Shown piece after piece: positions 11,425 through 23,200 of a stretch of 64,000 nucleotides of DNA; the first letter of the stretch is position 1; every line of letters starts with the position of its first letter. The notes beneath the pieces were generated by a model that saw only the letters and a program-made list of their open reading frames with translations, ran no database searches and was not told the DNA's origin. The stretch lies in assembly GCF_003590095.1 (NCBI RefSeq), contig NC_039502.1:3759753-3823752 (forward strand), written 5' to 3'. This DNA is from Trichoplusia ni (Eukaryota; Arthropoda; Insecta; Lepidoptera; Noctuidae). Made by a program: the position numbers and the translations under genes.

Positions 11425-12315
11425 TCAAATTTGTGTTTTCAAACCATGAAAATCTTGTTCTTCACTAATACGGATAATTAAAGCTCCTTGTTTCTTGCGC
11501 ATAAAAATCTTTCCGCCTGCTGTCCAACAATATTTATAGTCGTTAGTCTTCGCAAAGTCGCGTGCCAGGAAAAATAGTCTCCGACTTTTTGCAGTAAGGT
11601 TTTCTGACACATAAATATTCTTTGAAGGTCCAGTTATTCTTAAGTGCGAGGTGTTGAGCTTGTTATCTATGTGCTGATTGTTAAATTTTTTACAGTGTTC
11701 TAGAGTTTCCTCCTTCATAATAGTAGTAGTAAAATCAACAATAATGGGTTTGTTTTCGGGTGTCTTACTATTTATTCTAAATATGTCTTTTATGTCGTTT
11801 TTTTGTATAGGTAGGTTTATAGTATTCCCAATGTTTTGAATAAGTGTAATGAGGTCTTGTTTGGACTCCGAGGTTTTAGGCGGGATATTCTTTATTTCTA
11901 TGCTGGTCTGTTTCTGACCCTTTTCTAAAGTGTCAATCTTTGTTTCCAGGGTTTTAATATACTCTATGCTATTTTTTCTATCATTCTCCAAACTCTCAAA
12001 TTTCTTCTTGAGGTCAATGTACTCATTCGACAGGTGTTCTACGGTGTCAACAATTCCTTCATTTTGTCTCCGAATGTCATTTATAGAGTTTTGCAGGGCG
12101 TCGAGTTTATTATTTTGTTCAATTTTAAATTCAGTTACAATTTTTCTTAATTCTGCAAGTGAATTCATGAACTCCTCATCACTACCTCGCTTTCGCGATC
12201 GACTTCGGGTAGTTATCTTAGGTTCATTACCGGTTTCTGAATCATTCTTCATAGTAGAGGTCTTGTTGTTAGTTTTGGTGTTCGGGGAAGCAGGTGGCGT
12301 TCTATTAAGCGGCAT
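11425..12315 (-). CDS. LINE-1 ORF1 protein, coiled coil with FP-like C-terminal domain
   Basis: This is a 296-residue protein starting at the ATG at 12315 (MPLNRTPPASP). The frame runs a further 13 codons upstream but without an ATG. After a Ser/Thr/Pro/Asn-rich head comes a basic cluster (RSRSRKRG, residues ~38-45) that could be a nuclear signal. Residues ~50-145 form a long Lys/Glu/Leu heptad-rich coiled coil, expected to trimerise the protein in the RNP. Residues ~228-287 hold a block with the pattern SENLT-RRLFFLARD-W-GGKIFMRK, shared with the ORF1 of the second LINE here and resembling the C-terminal part of baculovirus FP (FP25K-like) proteins. There is no zinc finger. Role by family: nucleic-acid chaperone that binds the element RNA. 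The stop is TGA at 11425-11427, ~290 bases before ORF2. Confidence 0.85.
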   Translation of the reverse strand: MPLNRTPPASPNTKTNNKTSTMKNDSETGNEPKITTRSRSRKRGSDEEFMNSLAELRKIVTEFKIEQNNKLDALQNSINDIRRQNEGIVDTVEHLSNEYIDLKKKFESLENDRKNSIEYIKTLETKIDTLEKGQKQTSIEIKNIPPKTSESKQDLITLIQNIGNTINLPIQKNDIKDIFRINSKTPENKPIIVDFTTTIMKEETLEHCKKFNNQHIDNKLNTSHLRITGPSKNIYVSENLTAKSRRLFFLARDFAKTNDYKYCWTAGGKIFMRKKQGALIIRISEEQDFHGLKTQI

Positions 12316-12424
12316 GATATTATTATTCTCGAACAATAATTTCAATTTCAACAATTTTTTGGATTTTTTTGTGTATTTTTTGACTCAAAGTCCTTTAAAT
12401 TCCAAATAACATTCAAAAAGAATT

Positions 12425-12512
12425 CGTGATCAATGCTGAATCCGAACTCGGGACCTCGAGGGAACGAAAATTTAATGCAAGCGTTATTGCCACTTAGCTG
12501 CGAGCTATATGA
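12425..12512 (-). mobile_element. tRNA-like head (SINE or Pol III promoter relic) just upstream of LINE-1
   Basis: On the minus strand TAGCTCGCAGCTAAGTGGCA fits an A box and GGTCCCGAGTTCGGATTC fits a B box, about 45 bases apart. It lies ~110 bases upstream of the LINE-1 ORF1 ATG in the same orientation. It may be the head of a SINE into or beside which the LINE inserted. Confidence 0.5.
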
Positions 12513-13679
12513 AAAAATTATCGAAATAGTACTTCAGGTTAATATTTTCTTGTTATAGCTTTTGAAAGAGCCAATAGCAGAGTTGACCTTGAGTGACACT
12601 CAACGCGGCTCTCGCGACACTCGCGACTCACTGCACAATTTTTTACAAAATGGCGATTTAAAGTTTTTGTTTTGTATCACTTTTTTTTATGAACTGGTTT
12701 GTATTTATATCACTGAGTTAAGTTATATATCACTAAAGTTGTTATCACTATGTATATTGTTATTTTACTATTTATTTATTTGTTTTATTTCATAAAACTA
12801 TTTATTTTGTTTTTTTTACGCGGAGAGTTAAAAATAAATACTAAGTTAAGTAGATATCGAATAACTGCAATAACAATTTCAATAAATTATTCTAACACGA
12901 AAGTTATACGAATAATAAAATATTAAAGACTTGACGACAACATTTTATGTCACTTTAAATACGACCCGCAGGGTCAGAGGTCAAATATTCGGTCATTATG
13001 GATACTTAACCTATTATTTTGTGACGTATATTATTAAATGCGATGTAAGAAATGAACCGGTTGGTCTGATTCCCATGGGTACTGAGGCTAGATGGTCAGG
13101 TGCAGATGCTTGATAATCAGGTAGGTATAAAAACAAAATCTGTTTATTAAAATAGAGAAGGTTTTTAGTTGTTTTCCGAAATAAAAAATTAAGTAACGAA
13201 AGTATAAACTGATTACTGAATCTGAATATCAGTAAAATCTTTGTGCTAGACAACTACTCGTATTAGATAAAATAGGTGCCAACATAAAGGATTGTTAAAA
13301 ATATTTATGATTGAAATTATTAATGAATTAAAAACAATATGTTTATGGTATTAAAATCCATTCGTTGACAAATGCACACGGTGCTAGAATAATTCAAGTA
13401 AAGCCGCGGGACTTAGCTAGTTTATACGTATTTATAAAAAGAAACTATGATGCCAGTTGTGTAACGAAAAATAGGTTATATAAAGTAAAAAAAAAAAAAA
13501 AACAAAATAGTAAGGAGATTAATTAAATTGAATAGTTCTGGAAAGGTTCTTGATGTCATGTTCTGACACAAAATGCAGAAAATAATTTACAGAACGTACG
13601 TGACTTTGAAATACACCGAACGACATAAATTTAATTTTATAAGTAATAACTATAAAATAAGCTCAAAGACATTTCCCAT

Positions 13680-13790
13680 GATCACAATCGATTCTTAAAA
13701 CCATTTCTAACAGTACCGATGCCGCGATGCTGAGAAACGATGAATCGATAACATTCAATTATATCGAGCGACAAAGGCTTTATCGATAAT
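13680..13790. promoter_or_regulatory. cluster of ATCGAT/TATCGATA motifs
   Basis: It contains an exact TATCGATA (13781-13788), GAATCGATAAC near 13742 and AATCGATT near 13687. TATCGATA is the DRE/DREF site, and CGATA clusters are typical of BEAF-type insulators in flies. Function here is inferred only. Confidence 0.3.
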
Positions 13791-14099
13791 ATCTATTAAC
13801 ACACCGTTGTGTAGTAATGAGTACGAAAAGAAACTACCAATTGTGAGTAACAATGAGGTTTTATTAATTTGGTCAATATCGGAGAATAACGTTTTTTTGG
13901 GTATTTAGCTGTGATGGCCAGGATGGAACATAGGACTACTGAATCAAAGCTCTTCAGTTTGATCCTATTAGAAATAGATGTCACAGTTTACGTAAACGTT
14001 TACAAAAGCAAAATGCAAAACTTATTCGAATCGGTCCAGCCGTTTAGAAGGAGCCCGCTGGCATACACACGTGCAGCACATATCCAACAACACATAATA

Positions 14100-14240
14100 T
14101 AGATCAATAACACCCAGATTGAGAAAAAATAAGATTTTGTGAGAAATAAAATCTTAAATGACACAATACTTTTCCAGGGTAGTAATTGAACCCACCCTCC
14201 GCGTAAAGCAGTCAGTTCCACTAACCACTCGACCAAAAAC
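14100..14240 (-). mobile_element. tRNA-headed SINE (family D)
   Basis: On the minus strand TTGGTCGAGTGGTTAGTGGA (A box) and GGTGGGTTCAATTACTACCC (B box) are followed by a body ending near AAACGGCTGGACCGATTCGA, a sequence like RTE-type 3' ends. Borrowing a LINE tail is normal for SINEs. Confidence 0.6.
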
Positions 14241-16214
14241 CAGTCTTCGAAGAAGTAGTCTATAAAGCCGAAACAAAAACGCGATTGATTCTAATACTCG
14301 TAAACTGGTACTATGTCTTTCTTTTGTTGATAGTTCATTGAACAGGTCATTCAATACCATCAATGCCTCAAATAGCGTGAAGCTACTTATTTACTTAGAA
14401 AATAAAAAGACTATTAACTCCGGTACATTTAAGGGCAAATCAAATATTAAAAAAATAATAGACGATTTACTTGGCCCGTTTTTCTATAGACACGGTACAG
14501 TTGATAACTAAAGCGATTATAGACAAGAAGTTTAATGATTAACTAATTTTGGTACCAAATACAGGTTTGCAATTAATTTGAACCTGCTTAGATTTTTTTC
14601 TTCGAAACTCGACAAATAATGTAATTTGTGATGTTCGAAACTAGATCTCAAATCTAGTTATAAATCGTTTCCGATAAATATCTAAATTGCACAATATTGA
14701 CATTTTACCTTCAGCCTTATACAAAATGCGGTAAGGGTTCGACCAATCTAATACACCCCGAAACATAACATAACTTCAGCACCAGAATCAAAATCACCTG
14801 CCGTTCGTAACACATTTAAATTGTAAATACTTGTGCGCCCGACTACACTCGCCCACAATACAGATGAAAGTGAAAATGACCTTAAAACGTGTACAAACAT
14901 TCGTGGTACCGTCTGGTTTTAGTTGACAAAAAACAAACAACATCCAGGCACAATAAGACTATAGAAAGTGGTCTGACAAATAAAGAATAAACACTTTTTT
15001 CTCCACCATTCTTTCTTTCGTAATTTCGTTTATAGCTGAGCGGGAAAATTGGCTGATAATGGGCAAGCCACAGAAGAGAATGGGAAATGAGTTTGGTGCT
15101 AAGTAGCTCGATCGCTTCACTGCTTCCGCCCGGCCATGTCCATACAATTTTCAGTAGCCCCACGTTTTTTAGCGAGCGTATATCGCACCTGTTTTAAATT
15201 GGCATTTCGTTGTATCACATTTACGACGTCAGGTTGGCTGAACCGGCTCAAACGTTGGTGCCAACGTTTTGGCAAATGTTTGAGCGACGATTTTGTAGTT
15301 CATTTACACGTACTGCTGGAGTATGTGTTAAGCTGTGTCAATATAGCCGTGATAATTATAATGACATAGTTTATTCGGTCTTAAAAGTTATATTGTAACT
15401 CATAAGTAAAAGTAATTTGTAGTAAAAATTCATTTCATAAAGTGTATGCTATTTCCTTTCTTAGATTTCTAAATATAGTAATTATTGTGCTATTCACAAT
15501 TTACAATGTCTGTTTTAGAATACCAATTTGCAAGATACTTTAATTAAATATTATTTGACAGCTGTGATGTATTGAAAACATTTCTTTCTCCGTTTGTAAA
15601 TCAATTTACACGATAATATGATCAATTTTCTCAACAAAGAACCCAATTTATTTCTTTGTGTCAATAAAATTACTTTTTCATTTAAACTAGAAACCCATTT
15701 ATAAGTTTTATTAAACCAATAAATCAGTTTTTGTATGAAATAAAATTTGATTGAGACAGTTCTAGCTTAATGTTGATACGAGTAGATTTCAATTTCAAAA
15801 ATACTTTGATGTTCGCCGCCTTGTTACAACACTATTTAGACGCTTATAAGGCAGATGTGTTTGCTGCAGCTGTGCCTGTATTTCATTTTTTTTAAGTATC
15901 TATTCAGTGACTCTATTTTTGTTATAAATATCCGCTTAATAACATGGTTGCGCTGTTGTACGTAGATGTATATACACGCACGGAGCCTTTACGAAAATAC
16001 AAAAATGTACCCTCTCATAATATCCAATCCACAAATACAGGCATCGCTATTATCAGATAATCATTCAACGAAAATCAATTTCCAGTATCCATACATTGTG
16101 ATATCGGACAATATATTATTATTCTCCTAAAATTGACCCTTACACCGCATCGTCCCTATTTAATTGACGTTTCGATCGGCGACTTTCATTTACCGACAGA
16201 CATCTTACCTAGGA

Positions 16215-16312
16215 ACTGAAAGCCTACCACCATCTTAATAAGTAATACTATATTATATTATAGATGTTGCAAGAGAGATGCGCTATATATTGTATAGCGT
16301 GCTATCTCTTTC
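16215..16312 (+). repeat. short hairpin repeat, copy
   Basis: GAAAGCCTACCACCA leads into a hairpin with AAGAGAGATGCGCTATAT on one side and GTATAGCGTGCTATCTCTTT on the other. Confidence 0.55.
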
Positions 16313-16960
16313 CCACAAATCCAAGTTTCTTAGTCTAAGACACGGTCGCAGGCCTCCTGTACTACGTATCGTAAAATCTACTGTTTGGTATTAATATAAT
16401 GGTATAAGGCTAAGAAGCCTAGTTTCACCAGGGTCAAGGGGAGATAGGAATCGTAGTTTCCATGCCATGCGGTAAATTTACTTACCTAAAACAAACGTGT
16501 AAGTAAGAAATAATGTTGTATCTAATCTGTGAACAGATACATGCTTGCTTGTATGTATGGATTGGTGTGAAATGGAAACCGGTCAATTGAGAGTTGGACT
16601 CGTGACAATATGGTTAAAAATACAAATTAGAAAAATAATTGGATATCCGTAAAATTAATGATTGTGCCAACGACACTAAACCTCGATTTTTTAATCGTCA
16701 TTATGATTTCATAATCGGTGTAAATTTTAACGTTTAGCTCGGTTCATGAGGTGCAACCTAGTGACAGACAAATGAACAGACGGTCTTACAGTCACGGTGG
16801 AGCCTTGTTTTTAAGAAGCGGTTTTTTCCTTAAGCTTAAGGAAAATGTAAAATAAAATAATTTTTTTTATCTAAAATAGCATTAAATCTATATCAGAGTA
16901 ATAAAACAACTAACCTCATCCGACTTAATTTTAAAACTAACAGAAAGTATGACGATAACC

Positions 16961-17073
16961 TCGTAATAATAAAAATCGATCGTAATCGAAATTCGAGAAA
17001 ACAATCGACGTGAGGACGTACCGGAATCGATACGAAACGAATCGAATCGATTCTTATCGATTTTTTATTACGA
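16961..17073. repeat. 113-bp foldback rich in ATCGAT
   Basis: The left arm TCGTAATAATAAAAATCGAT (16961-16980) pairs with ATCGATTTTTTATTACGA (17056-17073), with a two-base gap. The loop carries several more TCGA/ATCGA motifs. It is a MITE-like or structural element. Confidence 0.55.
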
Positions 17074-17475
17074 TCATCTTTGGTGTTACCGTTTTGTAAG
17101 TTATATTATACAATGATCAGTAACGATTATGGTCTTACGCTGACATTTCCTCTTACGGGGTTTGCTCCTGCAGTTTATGTTCATGAATTTTAACCTTATT
17201 ACAGTTGTAATTGAAGTGAATTTGATTTGATGAAAAATTATATTGATTAAAACTGTATCAACAAAACCCGGTCATTCACGAGTCGGACTCGCGTCACTGA
17301 TTGCTCAGTAGCAGGAAGTGGTTAAGAAAAACAAAGAGGTTGGGTGACAATAAGTTGGTAAATTTAAGTACTATTTTAATATCAACACATCTGTGAAAAT
17401 ATCAACAGTGTAGCTAGCACGGTTCCTGATATACAGGCTGCAGACAGTCAGCAAGACAGATAGCGGAGCTTCAGT

Positions 17476-17578
17476 AAAGCGTGGGGTGCTTTTTAATATA
17501 TTATCGAAATGATAATCACTCTACTCATATCTGTCAATAGATTATCTATATCCATTGACACCATGCACCCCACGCTTT
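17476..17578. repeat. 103-bp foldback element with 14-bp perfect terminal inverted repeats
   Basis: AAAGCGTGGGGTGC (17476-17489) and GCACCCCACGCTTT (17565-17578) are perfect inverted ends. Inside, TGTCAAT and ATTGACA form a second stem. No clear target-site duplication was found. Confidence 0.65.
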
Positions 17579-20119
17579 TTTTTTATTTTTTTTTTTTTAT
17601 TCACACTATTATTAATTTATATTCATTGAAATGTTTAACACTATTTTCTTAATTTAAATTTATTTTCTATTTTTTAGTTCAGTTTTCTATAAAAAGCGTG
17701 TTGTTTAGTTTTTTTAAACTATTATTTATTTATTTCAGTATCTACGTACGAGTAAAAGCAATATCCTTTGCAAATATTCGTTTTTAAATCCTCGTCACGC
17801 GATGGAGAAAAGTACAAGGAAAAATTTAAATATCTAAAACTTTTTTAAAAATCTAAAACAGATGAAAACTTTCCTAACATTACGTCAAACCTTTTTTGTG
17901 AAATCCCAACTAAAGAATCTGAATCATTAATTACATCTGTTCTCAAATGACCGTCATATTTTTTCTTTAATTGTTACCACGTTTTCACTTTCACTGGTCA
18001 ATGTCTCAAACCGAGTTTTTATCAAATTACGTACTATAAAAAATTACGAGACAGAATTAACACTTTTCATTTCACTCGCAGACAAGTCACGTAGCTTTTA
18101 AAATTCACGTCTATCAGTATTCAAGGAGTGAGGAACATTAGGTATTCTACTTGCAACGCTTTACGTAACATCACTAAAACGCTACTTTGATATCCATCGC
18201 TGTAATAAAACATGACACTTTACTCAAATTGTACAGAAACCCGTCAATGTACAATAAACACAATGAAAACTTTTTACAGGCTTTAAATTTTTTATCGTTT
18301 TTATTTTGTTCTTGCCGACTTTGTTGTTCATTGCGCTCTTGGTAGTTGATACTTTGAAAGGCTTACGAGTGTAGGCGTCGATGTATTTTGAATGTTTAAA
18401 TTTTACTGCTATTATGTTTTTTTTTAAACTCGTTGTTTAATACTTTCACTCGTTTTTAGATAATTGTTGGTTGTAATTACGGGATGGTACCTCCGGATTG
18501 CAAATATCTTAAGGTGTTTTTCTCTTGTTTTTACATGTTTACGTTAGTAATTTTTTTACTTGCGTTGTGGGCAGTGAAATTTAGTTTAGACTGAGTTATA
18601 TAGAGTTTATAATTAGTTTTAAGTTGGGCTTTTGAGAACTTTTTAAAGCTGTAGTTTTAAGAAGTTTTATATTAGATACATAATAAATGTGTGAGGAATT
18701 GCATTTTAGGTAGGTAGGTACTAAGATTAAAAGTTGGGTAAGGAAATACGTCGGTCAGTTATTTTTTTTTTCTTTGGTTTTCGAACTAAAGCAATGACAC
18801 AAATACACTACTACTAACTACACATCTTACTAAGAAAAAGAAACAGCTGCTACTCGTTGAATCACATAAATTGAATAAATAGTTCATTGAAGTATAACAA
18901 ATACCATATGTTTTTCAATTCGTTAATTTGCATAAAACAAATTAAACACGTCTTCCCTCAGATATGTACCATTACGTTAACTTAACGCAACTTAAACAGA
19001 CAATTTAATCCACAAACATTACTCTAAAGACAAAATCTAATCTCTCCAACACTTAGAGCATTGTTTAAACTACAATTGTCACCTTTATTTTATTTATCAC
19101 TAGGCTTAATTCAATCGTGCGACATTCCATCTGATAGTGCGGTCTAAAAACGCGTTTGTGCTATAAACAAATCGTCGGTGTGTAGGCGGCCTAAGATCAA
19201 TTCGGTGCAACTTATCGATTCGATTAAGCATTGAATTATCAGTGTCTCGATGTTTTAAATTACTTGTGATTATAGTAAGTGCTTACGACAGGTTTGGGTA
19301 TGGTACTGGCCTTTGTTGTGTTCTACTTGAAGTGAGGTTTGTTTCTAACCCTGGATGTTTAAAGGGTCGAGCTATCGGTACTTCGTTTTTGTGTGTGTGT
19401 GTGTGTGGAACATAAGGAACCATGTGAAACTTAAGCTAGTGAATCGATTTGAATGTCGTTTTTTTATATGAAAGAGGGTTTTCCAGCGATGTGTCATAAA
19501 CATGTTCCGCCGAAATCGGTCCGGCCACTTCAACAGCCTGAGTTCTTTTCCAGAATTTTATTTGTTGGGGGTTTCTTAAATTCTGAATTTTATCTTATTG
19601 ATATTTAAGTATATTGTTTACTTTGTTTATATTTATTTGTGATAAGAAGTGAAGGGAAAGATCAGAACTTTTGCACAGCGATCAAAACACTAGTTCCATT
19701 TCTATACGGCAAGGAGTTTAAGCACAGGTTTTAGATTACTGTTATTCAGTATTATTGAGCTTTAGTGCAAGTTTTTTAAATGTTGCTTCGTTAAGACACT
19801 ACTACAACTAGTAAGACAAAGGCTGCAAGGTCAGCAGAAGGTCCTGTTTCATATTAATTTACGAAATAATTTTAATTTCCGTTTAAAAAAGATTTTTTGG
19901 ATTTTAAACGACATAATTTTTACTTTTGATCTCAAGTGTTTTATCGCTTGAAAACATTTACAAGCATATAACTTTTGAGTCTCATATGCATCACATCACA
20001 TCACAATCAACAACGGACTTCGTGCTTTATTTACACACATAGTCTTTAACTAGAATATAATCGTGCCGAGTATAATCGCGTCGACCAGTCGCCTACGTGT
20101 ACCCAACCTAAAAGTTAAG
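17579..20119. other. AT-rich sequence, no gene seen
   Basis: T-rich runs at 17576-17600 and one GT microsatellite. No coding-like stretch was found. Confidence 0.55.
19390..19407. repeat. (GT)9 microsatellite
   Basis: Simple GT dinucleotide run following TCGTTTTT. It lies in unremarkable AT-rich sequence. Confidence 0.85.
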
Positions 20120-20227
20120 GCGTGTTCACCAAACACGCGTTCCATTGCGTTTTCACTTTTTATTAAGGCTATTTTACACTCGACGATTAAACTAAACGCT
20201 TGCGACCGGTCGACGGTCGCCGGTCGC
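20120..20227. repeat. CpG-rich pair of inverted repeats
   Basis: GCGTGTT/AACACGC at 20120-20138 and GCGACCGG/CCGGTCGC at 20202-20227 lie in a locally CpG-rich block within AT-rich sequence. Confidence 0.5.
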
Positions 20228-23200
20228 ACATAATTGCTAACACATTATTATTTATAGGTATTCATTACTAAGATTGGGTAGTATGAGAGTGAAATGGTGT
20301 TATAACTTTCGTAAGATGATTTTGTTAATGAGATGCGAGATTGTTTTCGTGTTAAAGGATTTTGAGGCTTTTTTGTAGGGTAGTAAGCTTTCTTTTTGTA
20401 TACATTAGGATATTTTGTGTTGTTTAAATTTTATGTTGCATATACTAAAGTGAAGTGAAGTGGTTTTTCATTGTATTGAAGCTACAAGCAAATAAAGTAC
20501 ATGAGGTTAAAATTTAAGAAATATAACACGATGCAAAGAATTATGACGCTTTTGAGAAGAAAATAAAGTCGGTTTTTCTAACAATAAATGCTAACTCACT
20601 TTAGTTTTTCATTTGGTGTGAAATTTACTGGAGTGAAGAAAATTTTGTAAAAATTTAGGATACAGGTAACAAAAGTTGTAGACGCTAAACAAGTTAAAAG
20701 AAATATGAAAAAAATATTAAAAATCATAACTTTCATAGTTTATATTATCTACTTTAATCCGGAAATTACTTCTATAAGTAAATACCAACTGACATTGAGT
20801 ACTAAAGGAAAGTAATAATAAGAAAGGGCTTACGATCGCTGAAATGGGTACAACATGAAACGAATCTTCTCTACCAGTAATAATTTGATTCATTTAATAA
20901 GATTATTGTTAAGCAGAGCCGCGGGCGTAAACCATTGCGGATTGAGGTCGTATAGCTTACTGAGAAATATTCAAGAAATATCCAATTCTATTATAATAAA
21001 CTAAATTTACTACCTTACTGAGCTCAGCAGAAAGTATACTTTGCAGGACCTTTTCGTGCTACAGTAAGAAGCAATTAATATTTGCATTGTTGTAAATAAC
21101 ACTAATATAAGTTTGAACTATTATATAATCATTTACAAAAAATAAATAGACTTAAATACTAAGAATAGATATTTGAATTAATTATCATTTAATTTTACAA
21201 CTGAAAACAGTTTCTATTTGCAATTAATTGAACGTTGTTTTTCTTAATAAAGTTAAGGTGTTTTTGTGTAGTAATGTTTAATTTTTATTTAATAATTACA
21301 AAACGCACATAAATTTAAAGAATCACCCGACTAGTTTAGCTTCTAATCTAATCCACCGCCGCGTCAGCTCATGATTAACACCGGTTGGGTCCTCAACTAG
21401 TAGAGCAATCCCGATAAAAGAGCTATGTTAACATTGACGTCCCTAAAAAAATAGAGTTATGTCATGATTAAGCACTCTCATTAAGCCTGAAACTAGTCGA
21501 ACAATTTAAAAAAAGCACGTTATCAATTCCTTTCACACTACGTTTATACTCACATATTGTATTTTATTTAAACTCCTAAAACGAAGAAGTTTACCTCAAT
21601 AAAGCTATAAATGGAGGGGAAACTGATATGTTAATCACGTATTTGACGCCTAACTGGCCTCCAGGTTAATTCGCCTGTTAAGTAGACTCAAACTAATTAG
21701 TTAGCATATCTTCATTTTAACCGCTTCAGTGAAAATCTTGCTTCAACTAAACAGGTTAAAATGAAGATTAATTTTGTGCCCGCTTTCAACACAACGTGCA
21801 GGGTTGGTAATTAACTGTGAAACATATATGATAGTTTTAAACATACCTTTTTAATCTGTGTTGGTTCAATTGTCAATTGACATTAGGCTCCCACTGAAGT
21901 ATGTAAAACAGCTATTTATTTTTCTCAACGATTTTTCGTGTATTCTCGAAAATGCTTTAATATTTTTATAGCGTACCGTATCTACTTTAAAGGTAAAGCG
22001 AAACCCTGTTACAGATTGGTCGCTTCTCTTTGACTTTCGTATACCACAGCAATCTCTGGAGCCGAGATAACTAGATACATAGTTGAAATTTTCACAGATG
22101 ATGTAAAAACAAATATCAAGGTAAAGAAACAGTTGTTGAGTATCATACATATATTAAAATGTTATTTAGTACCCAAAATTTCGACTAATTATTTTAACCT
22201 ATTTGTATGGAACCCTCAATATCGCGAGTCCGACTCGTAATTGACCGGTTTTTAATTCCTTTTATAGCTTTAGAAAATTGCATTCCAGAGGCAGATACTA
22301 ATCTGTGCGATCGATACTATTATACAAATATTTAAAGCAAGTATTGGAATTTATTGAAAACTAAAGAGATACTGAATTCTAGATACTATCGCAACACGAA
22401 AGAACGCAACTACCATTTGTATGACGCACGACAACCCGCCATTTCCAACATAACATTTTTTGATTAAAATCAATCCGTGACATACCGTTCCATTACTTTC
22501 ACTATTTAATTTTGAAAGTGACAAACTATTGACAATTAATAGATGAGAAAACGGAATAGTAGACAATGATTGAAGCTTCATTTTACCAAACAATAGATAA
22601 AATAAACAAATAAGATTATCCGTCACGGTCCGAGAGAACGGGACAAAAAATCGTGTTGTAATGAGAGTGAGTGAAATGGACGATAGAAAAAAGCTTCGTT
22701 CGCCGGTAGCGGAAACGTTATTTTCACCTGATTTCAATAACATTTCTTTGTGTGGCCGTCATATCGGGCACGCTGTGTAATGTGTGATTTCTCTGTTTGC
22801 CAGTCACATTTCTAATGCGTGTGATTAAGGCCAATAGATCGGTGTCTTATTTTACTACATTGTAATAGTTTTTATGTTCGGATCAGATAAATGATGCTGG
22901 ATGGTAAATGTGTGGATTGTCATCGATATCCGCTGGTAATACGTCGTTTCTTGCGTTTGTTCAAACAGGTCGGTAGATGTGTAATCTGGTATAATATTCG
23001 CTGTTTATGCTTTGTAATATACTTATTTAAAAAATAATTTAATCATCTCGTATTAAGTTTCGTAGACCATGGACTGTCACTATGTGTTGTTGGTTTTTAG
23101 TTAGTCACTTTGCTTTCTACGAAAAAAATCCATACGAAGCACCTTAGCTGTTTAAAATTCTTAACATGTAAAATAATAGAAATAGCCAAGGTAATGATTA

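Larger units (their letters stand above)
7738..12410 (-). mobile_element. LINE-1 of this window: Jockey/CR1-type non-LTR retrotransposon, both ORFs intact
   Basis: The element reads on the minus strand. ORF1 (12315 to 11425) is followed by a ~290-base spacer, ORF2 (11135 to 8217), a ~450-base 3' UTR that contains a 26-base CA/GT run (8088-8113), an AATAAA-like stretch just before the end, and a (TTA)n tail at 7738-7761. The order ORF1, endonuclease plus reverse transcriptase, then a microsatellite tail without LTRs is that of the Jockey/CR1 group. The 5' end is uncertain; I place it a little upstream of the ORF1 ATG. A tRNA-like Pol III signature lies immediately upstream (12425-12512). I did not find a target-site duplication. 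With no stop or frameshift in either ORF it could be a recent, possibly competent copy. Confidence 0.88.
12513..16214. other. AT-rich sequence with scattered minor features
   Basis: It holds the ATCGAT cluster (13680-13790), one SINE (14100-14240), a poly(A) run (13488-13502) and a 20-bp palindrome AAACGTTGG/CCAACGTTT at 15250-15269. No exon was recognised. Confidence 0.5.

Noticed and set aside
11930..12409. 159-codon frame antisense to LINE-1 ORF1
   Set aside because: Phe/Leu/Ser-rich shadow of the coiled-coil coding sequence.
22351..22743. 130-codon minus-strand frame
   Set aside because: Hydrophobic mixture without domain or signal peptide pattern; the opposite strand reads better over part of it.
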